Counted from the stretch's first letter, positions 27,719 through 37,191 are shown. The stretch: DNA of 64,000 nucleotides from Methylotenera_A sp044222005 (GCA_044222005.1 JBGANY010000011.1:3676-67675); one strand, 5' to 3'. Notes: a model not told the origin generated them from the letters alone. A program made the numbers and translations.

Positions 27719-28810
27719 TTAGTTAAAGCCTCCGGCAGCACCCTCAGCGGCAAAGCGCATTTTAAGCGACAGGTCGTTGCGAGAATCGGCGTTTGCCAGC
27801 GCATCTTCTTCGCCAATCTTGCCATTGCTGAACAGTCTGAATAGCGACTGGTCGAAAGTGTTCATGCCGATATCATTGTTGTCCGCCATGATTTCTTTCA
27901 TCTCGCCCAGTTTTTGTTTTTGAATGAGCTCGGCCATGTATGGGGTATTGATCATGACTTCCACCGCGGCAACACGCTTTTGTACTTTGCCTGGTATCAG
28001 GCGCTGCGAAATGATGCCCACCAGATTCAGGGAAAGACCAAGCAGCAGGCCGTGTTTAGCCTCGGTAGGGAAAAACGAGATAATGCGCTCGAGCGCCTGA
28101 TTGGCGTTATTGGCGTGCAATGTTGCGAGGCATAAATGACCGGTCTCGGCGTAGGCGAGCGCCTGTTTCATGCCCTCCATGTCACGTACCTCGCCAATCA
28201 GTATGACGTCTGGCGCCTGGCGCATGGCATTTTTAAGCGCATTTTCGAAAGAGAGGGTATCTATGCCGACTTCTCTCTGGTCCACCACTGATTTTTTGTG
28301 GGTGTACACAAATTCAATCGGGTCTTCAATCGTGACAATGTGACCATTTTCATTCGCGTTGCGGTAATCAATCATTGATGCCAGCGTGGTTGATTTGCCC
28401 GAGCCGGTGGCACCTACCACCAGAACCAGGCCGCGTTTGCGCATAATGAGATCCCTGAGAACAAGTGGCAGGCCCAGTGTTTCAAAATCCGGAATCTCGG
28501 TTTTAATATGGCGAATGACCATGCCGACTTCGCCGCGCTGGCGGAATACATTGATCCGGAAGCGGCCGATATCCTTGCGGCCAATTGCAAAGTTGCATTC
28601 CAAAGTAGATTCGAACTCCGCAATCTGTGCGGGGCTCATAATCGAATAGGCGATTTCTTTTATCATGCCGGGCTGCATGATCTGGTTATTGACCGGCATT
28701 GCTTCGCCTTCGATTTCCATATGGATCGGTGCGCTGGTGCTGAAAAAAAGGTCGGAGCCGCCTTTTTCCGTCATGAATTTAAGCACTGGGGTGATATCAA
28801 TTGCAGCCAT
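27719..28810 (-). CDS. pilU: Type IV pilus retraction ATPase PilU
   Basis: Accessory PilT-like hexameric ATPase that aids pilus depolymerisation and twitching. 363 aa: N-terminal PAS-like part, Walker A GATGSGKSTTLASM, Asp box TIEDPIEFVY, the RQAPDVILIGEVRD Walker B and TGHLCLATLHANN His box. Assigned to PilU rather than PilT because of the opening ITPVLKFMTEKGGSDLFFS and the extended C-terminus. pilT, normally adjacent, is not in this window; the gene here follows the TPR glycosyltransferase with a 66-nt gap. Confidence 0.9.
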   Translation of the reverse strand: MAAIDITPVLKFMTEKGGSDLFFSTSAPIHMEIEGEAMPVNNQIMQPGMIKEIAYSIMSPAQIAEFESTLECNFAIGRKDIGRFRINVFRQRGEVGMVIRHIKTEIPDFETLGLPLVLRDLIMRKRGLVLVVGATGSGKSTTLASMIDYRNANENGHIVTIEDPIEFVYTHKKSVVDQREVGIDTLSFENALKNAMRQAPDVILIGEVRDMEGMKQALAYAETGHLCLATLHANNANQALERIISFFPTEAKHGLLLGLSLNLVGIISQRLIPGKVQKRVAAVEVMINTPYMAELIQKQKLGEMKEIMADNNDIGMNTFDQSLFRLFSNGKIGEEDALANADSRNDLSLKMRFAAEGAAGGFN

Positions 28811-28876
28811 AATATTTCCTATTTTCTTATAAGGCTAGTTTCAAGTAGGTTAACTTTATCACAAGCCGGGTTTTTG

Positions 28877-30757
28877 TCACATAGTTTGCCAGAGATGCAA
28901 ATAGCGTTGCTCCAGTTCACGCGCAAATTGTGTCGGGTTGAATAATATGGATTTTTCCAGTTCCGCATGGAGCTTTTGTTTTAGGCGCGCCAGTTTTTCA
29001 GGGTGCTGCGCAAAATCCAGCGCTTTTTGTTCATACGCTTGCAATGAATTGGTGACTAATTCGGGTAGATTAACGCTTTGCAGCAAGCTTGCCGCCACGC
29101 GTGATGCAAAAGTATCGCCAGCACACGTCAGTAGCGGCAAGCGCATAAAAAGCGCGTCGCTGGCCGTAGTATGTGCGTTGTAGGGCAAGGTGTCCAGAAA
29201 CAGGTCTGCATGCGCATGGCGGGCAAGATGCTCGGCAATCGCCACGCGCGGTGCGAAAATCAGCCGGTTTTTGTCGATGCCTGCGCTTTCAGTCTCTTTC
29301 TGTAAATTCGCTTTTGCCCACGGATTGCACGCCAGCAGCCACAGCACGCCGTTCGGTACTTGCTGCAGCAAGCGCATCCATACCGCAAACACCTCGGCGG
29401 AGATTTTGAATGTTTGATTAAAACAGCAGAATACAAAAGCGTTTTCAGGCAGGTCGTGCTCGGTTTTTGTGGTGTGCTTACTGACCGGGCGCGTGCTGTC
29501 GTTGGGCTGGTAGCACGGCAGGTAAAGCAGCTGTTCGCTAAAATCTGCCGGATTCGGCGCGGCGACTTTGTCGGTCAGCATAAAATCAAATAGCGGCTTG
29601 CCATTTAGTTCACCCATCGTTCCCGGATAACCCAGCCAATTGATGCTGATAGGTGCTGGTTTTAGTGCCACAATGCCGGTGCGGCTGCTTTGCGTAAAAC
29701 CGGTTAAATCGACCAGAATGTCAATCCGGTCAGCATGGATCCTGTTTGCGGCTTCGATATCGCTTAAGCCCGTAATATCTACAAACTGGTCAAATGCCTG
29801 CTCCAGGCGCTTGCGCGCTGGGGTTTTGTCATCTTTTCCGTAAGAATAGGCGGTAATTTCGAACTCATTTCTGTCATGGTTTTCAATCAGTTCGGTGATT
29901 AAAAACGCGAGCGGATGCAATCTGAAATCAGCAGATAAATAACCGATGTTAATCTTTTTCTTTGGTTTTTTTTCGTCATTAAGGCCAAGCTGGGCGCGCA
30001 TTGCGAGCAAGGCGCCATAGCAGTTCATCACCCAGTTGCTGGCACATTGTTTTTGTTCGGCGGCACTCGTGCCGGGCATTGCCAGAAAGGCAAACGGTGA
30101 AATTTGCGCACCGGGTTCACTTTTCACCAAGTTGCGCAGCTGCTGGATTTGCGCATCCAATCCAGTCCAATCACACACATGCTGTTTCTGGTGCACCAGA
30201 TGCGCGAGGGCGTGATGCAGGGTGGGATTGATCTGTAACGCTGTTTGGTAGCTGGCGACGGCCTTGTCCAATTGCCCCAGTTCACGCTGCACATTGCCCA
30301 GATTGTTATGGACATCTGCATCATGCGGGTTTAAGGCGAGTGATTTTTTAAAACTTGCCAGCGCAGCCTGCGGTTTGCCTAGTTCGCGCTGGGCATTGCC
30401 CAGGTTGTACCAGTACACGGCGTTGCCAGGCTGATGCTGTGCGGCTTCTTCAAAACAAGCCTCGGCCTGGGCAAAACGGCCATGGTGGTGTGCCTGATTG
30501 CCCAGTTCCTGCAGCGTAAAACACAAAGCATTGCGAGCGTCGTTATTTTTAATGGAGAAGCTTAAGATGCGCCTGAAATAGCCCGCCGCTTCTTCAAAGC
30601 GCTGCAGTTCTACGCATAGATTGCCGCAAATGATGTGCAGATTCAACTCATTCGGATATTGCTGTAGAACCTGCTGATAGTGCTGCAACGCCAGGCCAGG
30701 ATTGCCTTGCTGCTGTGCCCGCTGTGCATTGACAAGTAGTTGATTCACATTTTGCAT
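28877..30757 (-). CDS. TPR protein with O-GlcNAc-transferase-like (SPINDLY, GT41) domain
   Basis: 626 aa. N-terminal TPR array of about five repeats (residues ~5-190; e.g. AVYWYNLGNAQRELGKPQAALASFKKSLALNP), then a GT41-type catalytic region: NIGYLSADFRLHPLAFLI, SINWLGYPGTMG, FCCFNQTFKISAEVFAVWM, and DTLPYNAHTTASDALFMRLPLLT. Eukaryotic relatives glycosylate Ser/Thr with GlcNAc or fucose; in bacteria targets include surface proteins and elongation factors. Lies between mnmC2 and pilU on the same strand, so a pilus- or envelope-protein substrate is conceivable, but that is inference. Confidence 0.85.
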   Translation of the reverse strand: MQNVNQLLVNAQRAQQQGNPGLALQHYQQVLQQYPNELNLHIICGNLCVELQRFEEAAGYFRRILSFSIKNNDARNALCFTLQELGNQAHHHGRFAQAEACFEEAAQHQPGNAVYWYNLGNAQRELGKPQAALASFKKSLALNPHDADVHNNLGNVQRELGQLDKAVASYQTALQINPTLHHALAHLVHQKQHVCDWTGLDAQIQQLRNLVKSEPGAQISPFAFLAMPGTSAAEQKQCASNWVMNCYGALLAMRAQLGLNDEKKPKKKINIGYLSADFRLHPLAFLITELIENHDRNEFEITAYSYGKDDKTPARKRLEQAFDQFVDITGLSDIEAANRIHADRIDILVDLTGFTQSSRTGIVALKPAPISINWLGYPGTMGELNGKPLFDFMLTDKVAAPNPADFSEQLLYLPCYQPNDSTRPVSKHTTKTEHDLPENAFVFCCFNQTFKISAEVFAVWMRLLQQVPNGVLWLLACNPWAKANLQKETESAGIDKNRLIFAPRVAIAEHLARHAHADLFLDTLPYNAHTTASDALFMRLPLLTCAGDTFASRVAASLLQSVNLPELVTNSLQAYEQKALDFAQHPEKLARLKQKLHAELEKSILFNPTQFARELEQRYLHLWQTM

Positions 30758-30773
30758 GGCGCAATTTTACTTG

Positions 30774-31961
30774 TTAAAGCGAGTTTGCCAATTGTTTTAA
30801 CCCCAATTCACGCAATAAAAACCGGCTGGGATTGAGTTTGCTGGCAAGTGCGCTTTCAACAGGGTAGTTTGAATTGGTAATAATACTTGCAATGAGCTCA
30901 CCGCAAATGGGCGCAGTAATCATGCCTTTCGAGCCATGCCCAGCATTGACATATAAACCTTCCAGCCAAGGCAAATCGGCAGGGTCGGCATTGTGGCGTG
31001 GCGGTTTTGCGCGAATTGCCTGTTCGTCCAGCAGTTGCCCTGCCAGCGGTATATAATCTAGCGTATGGCTGCGCCAGGCTACACGGCCAGATACAGATTT
31101 TTTGTCCACATGTGAGTAGATGTCGGGCGAAATGACACGCAAGGCATTTAAATTTTCGTATGTGTCAGTTTCACTTAAATGCGGGTTGGTATCGTTGGGC
31201 GCATAAGTCGTTCCGATAGAATGCAGGCCATCTGCGGCGGGGCTCAGGTAATGGTCGCTACAAATAATTGTGTTTATTTTTTTACTTTCACCATTGAGCG
31301 CAAAGAAATTAACCTGGCCGCGCACCGGGGTGATTTGCACACTCACGTAAGGCTTGAATTGTTTGATGTCGTTGGCATTACACATCACAACGACGTCTGC
31401 TTCAAAAGCAGTATTTTTGTCATCGAATACCTGCCATTGATTGGCTTTTTTCTTGATTTTCAGCGCATTGGTGGAGATGTGCGTAGTGACTAGTGCCGAA
31501 CTGCAAAGCGCTTCGCATAGGGCCGCTGGCCGAATCCAGCCGGATTGTGGCAGATAGATGCCGCCGGTTTTTAGTTCAATCCCAGCTGTTTCACTCGCCG
31601 CGTCGGCGTCTAAATGCTGCAGGAATGCAAGGGAGTCTTGCTGCGAAAGTGCTTGTTGCCGGGCTTGTTCACGTGTGTCAAAAGCCAGTTGCATCAATCC
31701 GCAGGCATTGAACATCGTAGGAGAGTCTGGCAATTGTTTTAATAATTCCAGCGTAAACTGAAAACCATGTAAAGCTAACGTGCTAGGGGCATCTGGCTTA
31801 ATGCTGAATTTAGGGTACAGCATTGCAATCGGGTTGCCGGAACCTTCCTGCGCCAGCGCAGGATGTCGTTCGATCAGCGTGACGGCAATGCCGCGCCTGC
31901 CCAGCGCATAGGCAGTGCTGCAACCCGCAATGCCGCCACCAATGACAATGGCTTTTGTCAT
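30774..31961 (-). CDS. mnmC: MnmC2-type FAD oxidoreductase (tRNA 5-methylaminomethyl-2-thiouridine)
   Basis: 395 aa FAD protein of the DAO family with the dinucleotide motif VIGGGIAGCSTAYALGRRG at the N-terminus, GSGNPIAMLYPKF (typical of the MnmC oxidase half), and the C-terminal GHGSKGMITAPICGELIAS. In E. coli it is the C-terminal half of a fused MnmC and removes the carboxymethyl group from cmnm5s2U34. Here it is a separate gene whose ATG overlaps the stop of the methyltransferase gene by 4 nt (ATGA), indicating translational coupling. Confidence 0.88.
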   Translation of the reverse strand: MTKAIVIGGGIAGCSTAYALGRRGIAVTLIERHPALAQEGSGNPIAMLYPKFSIKPDAPSTLALHGFQFTLELLKQLPDSPTMFNACGLMQLAFDTREQARQQALSQQDSLAFLQHLDADAASETAGIELKTGGIYLPQSGWIRPAALCEALCSSALVTTHISTNALKIKKKANQWQVFDDKNTAFEADVVVMCNANDIKQFKPYVSVQITPVRGQVNFFALNGESKKINTIICSDHYLSPAADGLHSIGTTYAPNDTNPHLSETDTYENLNALRVISPDIYSHVDKKSVSGRVAWRSHTLDYIPLAGQLLDEQAIRAKPPRHNADPADLPWLEGLYVNAGHGSKGMITAPICGELIASIITNSNYPVESALASKLNPSRFLLRELGLKQLANSL

Positions 31962-32662
31962 GCGCTTTTCCCCGTAAAAACGCCGTTCAGCATCTCGCGC
32001 TTTTTGCCGAAACCTGTGTGTTTTTGTACGTTAAACCCGGCTTCGCTTAAGCCTCTGCGCACTACGCCAGCGCTGGTGAAGGTGGCAAAGGTGGTGTTTA
32101 ATCGTGATAACCTTGCCATATGAGAGAAGACTTCTGCTGACCACATGTCAGCATTCTTGGCTGGCGCAAATCCATCCAGTAGCCATGCGTCTGCCGTGTC
32201 ATTGATTTGAACGAGTTGCGTGGTAACATCGCCGATCCACAAGTCAAGCTGGATGCGGCTTGCAGCAAGGTTAAGCTGATTTAGCCCTGATTCAAGTTTT
32301 GCATATTGTGAGATGAGTTCGGATGAGATCACACTGAATTGTGGCAGAAGTTGCATGGCGCGCTGTAAATCAGCAAGCTTAAGCGGGTATTTCTCGATGC
32401 TGATGTAATGCAATTTCGCATGAGGCGGCGACAATGCCAGCCAATGCGTGCAGACTGCCAGAAAATTGAGCCCGGTGCCGAAGCCGGTTTCGATAATAGT
32501 AAAGTGATTGTTGTTAAGTTGCGCAAAACGCTGTTTTAGTTGATTGTGAGCAATGAATACATATTCTGTTTCCTGCAGGCCATCCTCTGTTGAAAAGTAA
32601 ATATCATTAAAATCAATAGAATATGGTTGATTATTAATCCAATTTATATTAGCGAACTGCAT
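31958..32662 (-). CDS. mnmD: MnmD-type tRNA (mnm5s2U34) methyltransferase
   Basis: About 234 aa SAM-dependent methyltransferase matching the N-terminal half of E. coli MnmC: DFNDIYFSTEDGLQETEYVF, SAM motif IIETGFGTGLNFL, DAWLLDGFAPAKNADMWS, and the C-terminal GFGKKREML. It completes mnm5s2U at the wobble position of tRNAs. The frame is open further upstream, but I place the start at 32662: GGGA lies 4 nt ahead and the family N-terminus begins there. Ends in the ATGA overlap with mnmC2. Divergent from the PQQ lipoprotein gene. Confidence 0.88.
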   Translation of the reverse strand: MQFANINWINNQPYSIDFNDIYFSTEDGLQETEYVFIAHNQLKQRFAQLNNNHFTIIETGFGTGLNFLAVCTHWLALSPPHAKLHYISIEKYPLKLADLQRAMQLLPQFSVISSELISQYAKLESGLNQLNLAASRIQLDLWIGDVTTQLVQINDTADAWLLDGFAPAKNADMWSAEVFSHMARLSRLNTTFATFTSAGVVRRGLSEAGFNVQKHTGFGKKREMLNGVFTGKSA

Positions 32663-32782
32663 GTTATCCCGTCTTGGTTTTGTAGGGTATGCACAACTTA
32701 TTTTTAGCATTTTTTATTTGAAACCAAATACAAGCTATATACTTACCGGTATGCTATGAATACATGATCGGAAACTATCCAT

Positions 32783-34570
32783 ATGAAGCGTTATTTTAAT
32801 CTGAATTTTTTGATTTTAGCGGCAGTTGCGAGTTTACTTGCCGCCTGCACGCAAATCTCAACGCGATACCACGCTGAAACCCAGGATTGGCCAAGCTTTG
32901 GGCGTGATTACAGTAGCCAGCGCTTTTCGCCGTCTGTGCAAATTAACAAGGGCAATGTAAAAAACCTGGTACAGGCCTGGCAATATAAAAGCGGCATCAC
33001 GGCGACTTTTCAAGCCACGCCGATCGTGCAAGGCGGTGTAATGTATCTGTCTTTGCCATTTAACCACGTAGTCGCGCTGGATGCCAAAACTGGCAAGGAG
33101 CTCTGGCGCTACAACCATGACAGACGCAAGGACTGGCAGATGTGTTGCGGCCCGGCCAACCGGGGCGTAGCAGTTTCGGAAGGCAAGGTGTTTGTTGGCG
33201 CAGTGGATGCACGTTTGATTGCACTGAATGCTAAAACTGGGGCTAAAGAGTGGGATATCGACGTGGTGGAAAATGCGATCACCACAGAAGCTCAGGATGC
33301 CCTGGATAAAAGCGACCCGAATTCTGCGCGCAAAGTGACGGGCGGCACCGGCATCGGCATCGCCATGGCGCCTGTGGTGTACAAAGGCAAAGTGATTATC
33401 GGCATCACCGGTGTGGGTTATGGCTTGCATATTGATAATCCGCGTGAAGATGCGCCACTGGGTGCGGTGATTGGCGTTACCGGCCGTTACGGCCGCCCGG
33501 GCTTTCTGGCGGCCTATGATGTAAATAACGGCAAGCGTATCTGGCAATTCGATACGATCCCTGAAAAGGGCTGGGAAGGCAAATTTTCTGAAACAACGGA
33601 AGATGGTGCGACCTTTAACCGCGATATAGCTGCCGAAAAAGCTGATTTAGCCAAGTATCCTGACGCGGCACGCTTTGGCGGCGGTTCAGCCTGGACTACG
33701 CCTGCGATTGATGCAATGACCGATACATTGTATTTTGGCACAGGCAACCCAAGCCCGCAGATGAACGATGTTTCACGGCCGGGTGATAACCTCTATACAG
33801 TTTCTTTGGTAGCGCTGGATGTCAATACCGGCAAGCGCAAATGGCATTATCAGCAGGTGCCGCATGACTTGTGGGGCTATGACTTGGCAAGCCCGCCGGT
33901 ATTGTTTAATTACAGATTAAATGGCAACACAATTCCTGCAGTGGGCCAGGCCAGCAAAACCGGTTGGTTCTATGTGCATGACAGGGCAACTGGCAAGTTA
34001 CTGAAAAAATCAGAGGCTTTTGTGCCACAGCAGAATATGTTCAAGAAAGCGACTTTTGAAGGCACGGTGGTATATCCGGGTATCTTGGGTGGCTCCAACT
34101 GGTCTCCCGTGAGTGTGGATGAAATCAATCAGCGCGTCTTTGTGGCAGGCATCCATGCGCCGATAAAATACACGCTGCATGAATCTCCTGCTAAAGACGA
34201 CAAACCAGCTATCCGCTACGCGGCTAGTGAGCCTACCGGCGATCCGCGCTGGGGCTTGCTTTCAGCGATTGATTTAACTTCCGGGAAAATTGCCTGGCAA
34301 AACAAAACCGCACAACCCTTGGTAGGCGGCGTGCTGGCAACAGCGGGCGGCCTGGTGTTTATGGGGGAGGGTAACGGCAACTTTAACGTCTATAACAGCC
34401 AGACCGGTGAACTGTTATGGCAAACCAAATCAGACTTTGGCGTCAACGCGCCGCCGATTACCTACACGATAGATGGTGTGCAATATATTGCCGTGGCGAG
34501 CGGCGGCAGTTCCATATTTGGTTACAAGCAGGGCGACGCCGTGCTGGTATACAAACTTTCTGGTCAATAA
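32783..34570 (+). CDS. PQQ-dependent dehydrogenase-like outer-membrane lipoprotein
   Basis: 595 aa eight-bladed propeller of the quinoprotein alcohol dehydrogenase superfamily. N-terminal lipoprotein signal with lipobox LAAC (Cys22, then Thr, so probably outer membrane). Strong PQQ features: adjacent Cys121-Cys122 in MCCGPANRG, corresponding to the vicinal disulfide region of methanol dehydrogenase (CC..NRG), and several tryptophan-docking repeats (ALDAKTGKELWRY, ALDVNTGKRKWHY, AIDLTSGKIAWQ). No cytochrome c domain. At the active-site segment it reads HDLWGYD (361-367), where dehydrogenases usually have W-D; Gly365 replaces the expected catalytic Asp. So it may use another Asp or may not be a classical dehydrogenase. 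Substrate unknown. Confidence 0.82.
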   Translation: MKRYFNLNFLILAAVASLLAACTQISTRYHAETQDWPSFGRDYSSQRFSPSVQINKGNVKNLVQAWQYKSGITATFQATPIVQGGVMYLSLPFNHVVALDAKTGKELWRYNHDRRKDWQMCCGPANRGVAVSEGKVFVGAVDARLIALNAKTGAKEWDIDVVENAITTEAQDALDKSDPNSARKVTGGTGIGIAMAPVVYKGKVIIGITGVGYGLHIDNPREDAPLGAVIGVTGRYGRPGFLAAYDVNNGKRIWQFDTIPEKGWEGKFSETTEDGATFNRDIAAEKADLAKYPDAARFGGGSAWTTPAIDAMTDTLYFGTGNPSPQMNDVSRPGDNLYTVSLVALDVNTGKRKWHYQQVPHDLWGYDLASPPVLFNYRLNGNTIPAVGQASKTGWFYVHDRATGKLLKKSEAFVPQQNMFKKATFEGTVVYPGILGGSNWSPVSVDEINQRVFVAGIHAPIKYTLHESPAKDDKPAIRYAASEPTGDPRWGLLSAIDLTSGKIAWQNKTAQPLVGGVLATAGGLVFMGEGNGNFNVYNSQTGELLWQTKSDFGVNAPPITYTIDGVQYIAVASGGSSIFGYKQGDAVLVYKLSGQ

Positions 34571-34679
34571 TTCTGCGCCACAGGGGTTGGCGGGGGTAAA
34601 ATGCATTAATTTTAGGCCTTAATCGTTCCAGATTAAACTGTGGCTGCTGCTATCTGTCAATACGACTGGATGGCAAGCA

Positions 34680-34688
34680 TGGTATAAT
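34680..34688 (+). promoter_or_regulatory. Extended -10 promoter upstream of ccoI
   Basis: TGGTATAAT: a perfect TATAAT with a TGn extension, about 40 nt ahead of the ccoI ATG. No good -35 is visible, as expected for extended -10 promoters. No FNR box is present here, unlike the ccoN promoter. Confidence 0.5.
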
Positions 34689-34728
34689 TAACAATATACG
34701 ATTTTATATAATATAAAGTAATATATTT

Positions 34729-37044
34729 ATGTCGGCATCAATCTCTTCATTAGCCCCGGTTTCATCCTCTACCGATGTAAAGGATGAAGGCGTTTGGGTG
34801 GCGCTGGATGAGCCAGCTGAATGGTCCAGTTTCAGCCAGGCAGTCGATGACGAGAAGCATGTATGGGAATCGCATCTGGCAATTGAAGGCATGCATTGCG
34901 CAGCATGCGCGATCAATGTAGAAAAGGCGTTGAAAGCGGTTCCTGGCGTATCGAATGCTGATGTGAATGCGACAAGCGGACGCGCACGGCTGATGTGGGA
35001 TTCGAGCGCTGTAAAGCCTTCTGACTGGATGCGGGCGGTTGCCAAAGCAGGCTATCGTGCCTTGCCGGCGACCGAGGCTTTTAGCCAGGACGATCGCCGC
35101 AAGAATCAACGCTTGATGCTCTGGCGCTGGTTGGTGGCCGGTTTCTGCATGATGCAGGTGATGATGTACGCTTATCCTACCTATGTATCAAACCCTGGCG
35201 ACATGACAGCCGACATGCTGAACTTGCTGCGCTGGGCCTCCTGGATATTGACCTTGCCGGTACTGTTTTTTTCAAGCGGTCCATTTTTCAGCAATGCACT
35301 CAATGATATCAAGCAGCGCCAAATCAGCATGGATATGCCTGTTGCGCTAGGTATTCTGATCACCTTTTTGGCAAGCACGGCTGCTACATTCGAGCCTTCC
35401 GGTTGGTGGGGAAGCGAAGTTTACTTCGATTCGCTCACTATGTTTGTATTTTTTCTGCTCACAGGCCGCTGGATAGAGTTGCGTATGCGCGACCGCACTG
35501 CCGGTGCGCTAGATGCGTTGATGCGCCGCTTACCTAGCAGCGTAGATCGCATCAAAAACGATGGAAGCTTTGAGCGCGTCGCGGTACGCAGGCTCAATGT
35601 CGGTGATGTTGTGCGGATATTGCCCGGCGAGACGTTCCCTGCCGACGGTACGATTACTTTAGGCGGCACCAACGCGGATGAGGCGCTGCTGACGGGCGAA
35701 TCACGTTCTGTTGCCAAACAGGTTGGTTCAGAGGTCATTGCGGGAAGCCATAATTTATCTGCAGCGGTACAGGTTCGCATTGATAAAATCGGGCAATCCA
35801 CGCGTTACGCACAGATCGTCGCGCTGATGGAGCGTGTTTCAGTCGAAAAGCCGCGCCTTGCCTTGTTGGCAGATCGCATTGCACGTCCATTTTTATTGGC
35901 CGTATTAATCGCAGCTGCAGCATCCGCTGCTTTTTGGTGGCAAACTGATCCTGGCCATGCCTTGATGGTGGCGGTAGCCGTGTTGATTGTGACGTGCCCG
36001 TGCGCATTATCTCTAGCCACGCCTGCTGCCATGCTCACGGCATCGGGCGCTCTGGCGCGTGGTGGCGTGTTGGTGCGTAAAATGCAGGCGCTGGAAGCGC
36101 TTACCATGATTGATACTGTTGTTTTCGATAAAACTGGCACCCTGACGTATGACAAAATGACGGTAGGGCAAATTTCTACCTGCGACAAGCTGAGCAATCT
36201 GGAAGCCTTGCAAATTGCAGCTGCCATCGCCCAGCATTCCCTGCATCCGGTTTCCCGTGCGCTGGTTGTGGCCAATCAAAATCAGGCAGAAACAGAAGGG
36301 TCAGCTCAAGTCACAAATGTGCAGGAAGTTTCAGGATTCGGCCTAACGGCAGATTCAGCTTACGGTAGACTGAAACTTGGCTCGGCAAAATTTTGCGGCC
36401 TGGAAGATAACATAATTCAAAGTCTTTCAGACGATGTTTCCAGGGTGCATCTAGTTGCGGAGCAAGGCTGGCTGGCCAGTTTTGAAATTGTAGAAGCGGT
36501 CAAGCAGGACGCGGCTTCAGCGATTCAAGCGCTTCAGGAAAGTGGCATGCAAGTCGAAGTGCTGTCGGGAGACAAGCCGCAATCTGTCATGCGTATTGCA
36601 AAACTGGTGGGCATCAGCCAGGCCAAAGGCGGCTGTACGCCGCAAGATAAGCTGTCACACCTGCAGCGCCTGCAACAGCAGGGGCGCCAAGTGGCGATGG
36701 TGGGGGATGGCCTGAACGATGGCCCGGTACTGGCAAGCGCACATGTTTCCATTGCCATGGGGCAGGCGGTGCCCTTAGCGCAGGCGCAGTCGGATTTCGT
36801 GATCATGGGAGGCCAGTTGGCAATGGTGCCGCAGTTAATCGCGCAGGCCAGGCGTACCATGCAAATCGTCAAACAAAACCTGATCTGGGCAGCGGCTTAT
36901 AATGCCATCTGTGTGCCTTTGGCGGTAGCCGGCATGCTGCCGGCATGGCTTGCCGGCCTAGGCATGGCACTGAGTTCACTGCTGGTAATACTCAATGCTG
37001 CGCGCCTGTCCAGTATTGCAACGCAGGTCACTAAAGGAGCATAA
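34729..37044 (+). CDS. ccoI: Copper-translocating P-type ATPase CcoI (CopA2-like)
   Basis: 771 aa P1B-type ATPase supplying copper to the cbb3 oxidase. N-terminal heavy-metal domain with GMHCAAC (about residues 59-65), eight expected membrane segments, the intramembrane copper motif TCPCALSLATP, the phosphorylation motif DKTGTLT, the A-domain segment LTGESR and hinge GDGLNDGPVLA. Identified as the oxidase-assembly type by position: ccoS starts on the last base of its stop and ccoN follows. About 70 residues precede the core of the metal domain, including an acidic Ser-rich tail of unknown role. Confidence 0.92.
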   Translation: MSASISSLAPVSSSTDVKDEGVWVALDEPAEWSSFSQAVDDEKHVWESHLAIEGMHCAACAINVEKALKAVPGVSNADVNATSGRARLMWDSSAVKPSDWMRAVAKAGYRALPATEAFSQDDRRKNQRLMLWRWLVAGFCMMQVMMYAYPTYVSNPGDMTADMLNLLRWASWILTLPVLFFSSGPFFSNALNDIKQRQISMDMPVALGILITFLASTAATFEPSGWWGSEVYFDSLTMFVFFLLTGRWIELRMRDRTAGALDALMRRLPSSVDRIKNDGSFERVAVRRLNVGDVVRILPGETFPADGTITLGGTNADEALLTGESRSVAKQVGSEVIAGSHNLSAAVQVRIDKIGQSTRYAQIVALMERVSVEKPRLALLADRIARPFLLAVLIAAAASAAFWWQTDPGHALMVAVAVLIVTCPCALSLATPAAMLTASGALARGGVLVRKMQALEALTMIDTVVFDKTGTLTYDKMTVGQISTCDKLSNLEALQIAAAIAQHSLHPVSRALVVANQNQAETEGSAQVTNVQEVSGFGLTADSAYGRLKLGSAKFCGLEDNIIQSLSDDVSRVHLVAEQGWLASFEIVEAVKQDAASAIQALQESGMQVEVLSGDKPQSVMRIAKLVGISQAKGGCTPQDKLSHLQRLQQQGRQVAMVGDGLNDGPVLASAHVSIAMGQAVPLAQAQSDFVIMGGQLAMVPQLIAQARRTMQIVKQNLIWAAAYNAICVPLAVAGMLPAWLAGLGMALSSLLVILNAARLSSIATQVTKGA

Positions 37045-37181
37045 TGGACATATTATTTTTACTCATCCCTTTATCCGTCATTCTTGTACTGGTGATATTG
37101 GGAGGGCTCTGGTGGGCCATTTATTCCGGACAGTTCGAAGATATCGAGGCAGAGGGTGAACGCATTCTGCATGAAGATTGA
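37044..37181 (+). CDS. ccoS: cbb3 oxidase assembly protein CcoS
   Basis: 45-residue membrane protein: one helix (about residues 4-27, ending GGLWWAIYSGQF) followed by the family-typical FEDIEAEGERIL. Required for cofactor insertion into cbb3 oxidase in relatives. Its ATG begins on the last A of the ccoI stop codon (1-nt overlap). The stop codon TGA is embedded in the FNR box that drives ccoN. Confidence 0.92.
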   Translation: MDILFLLIPLSVILVLVILGGLWWAIYSGQFEDIEAEGERILHED

Positions 37182-37191
37182 TTTGTATCAA
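37178..37191 (+). promoter_or_regulatory. FNR box of the ccoNOQP promoter
   Basis: TTGATTTGTATCAA, a perfect match to the FNR/ANR consensus TTGATnnnnATCAA. Centre 37184.5; a -10-like CAGAAT (37214-37219) sits exactly where a class II activated promoter (site at -41.5, start about 37226) should have it, leaving a leader of about 47 nt to ccoN. The site overlaps the ccoS stop codon. Identical sequences precede hemN and ompW. Confidence 0.88.

Noticed and set aside
32858..33547. 229-codon minus-strand frame inside the PQQ lipoprotein gene
   Set aside because: Antisense to a well-supported propeller protein; composition is that of a shadow frame.
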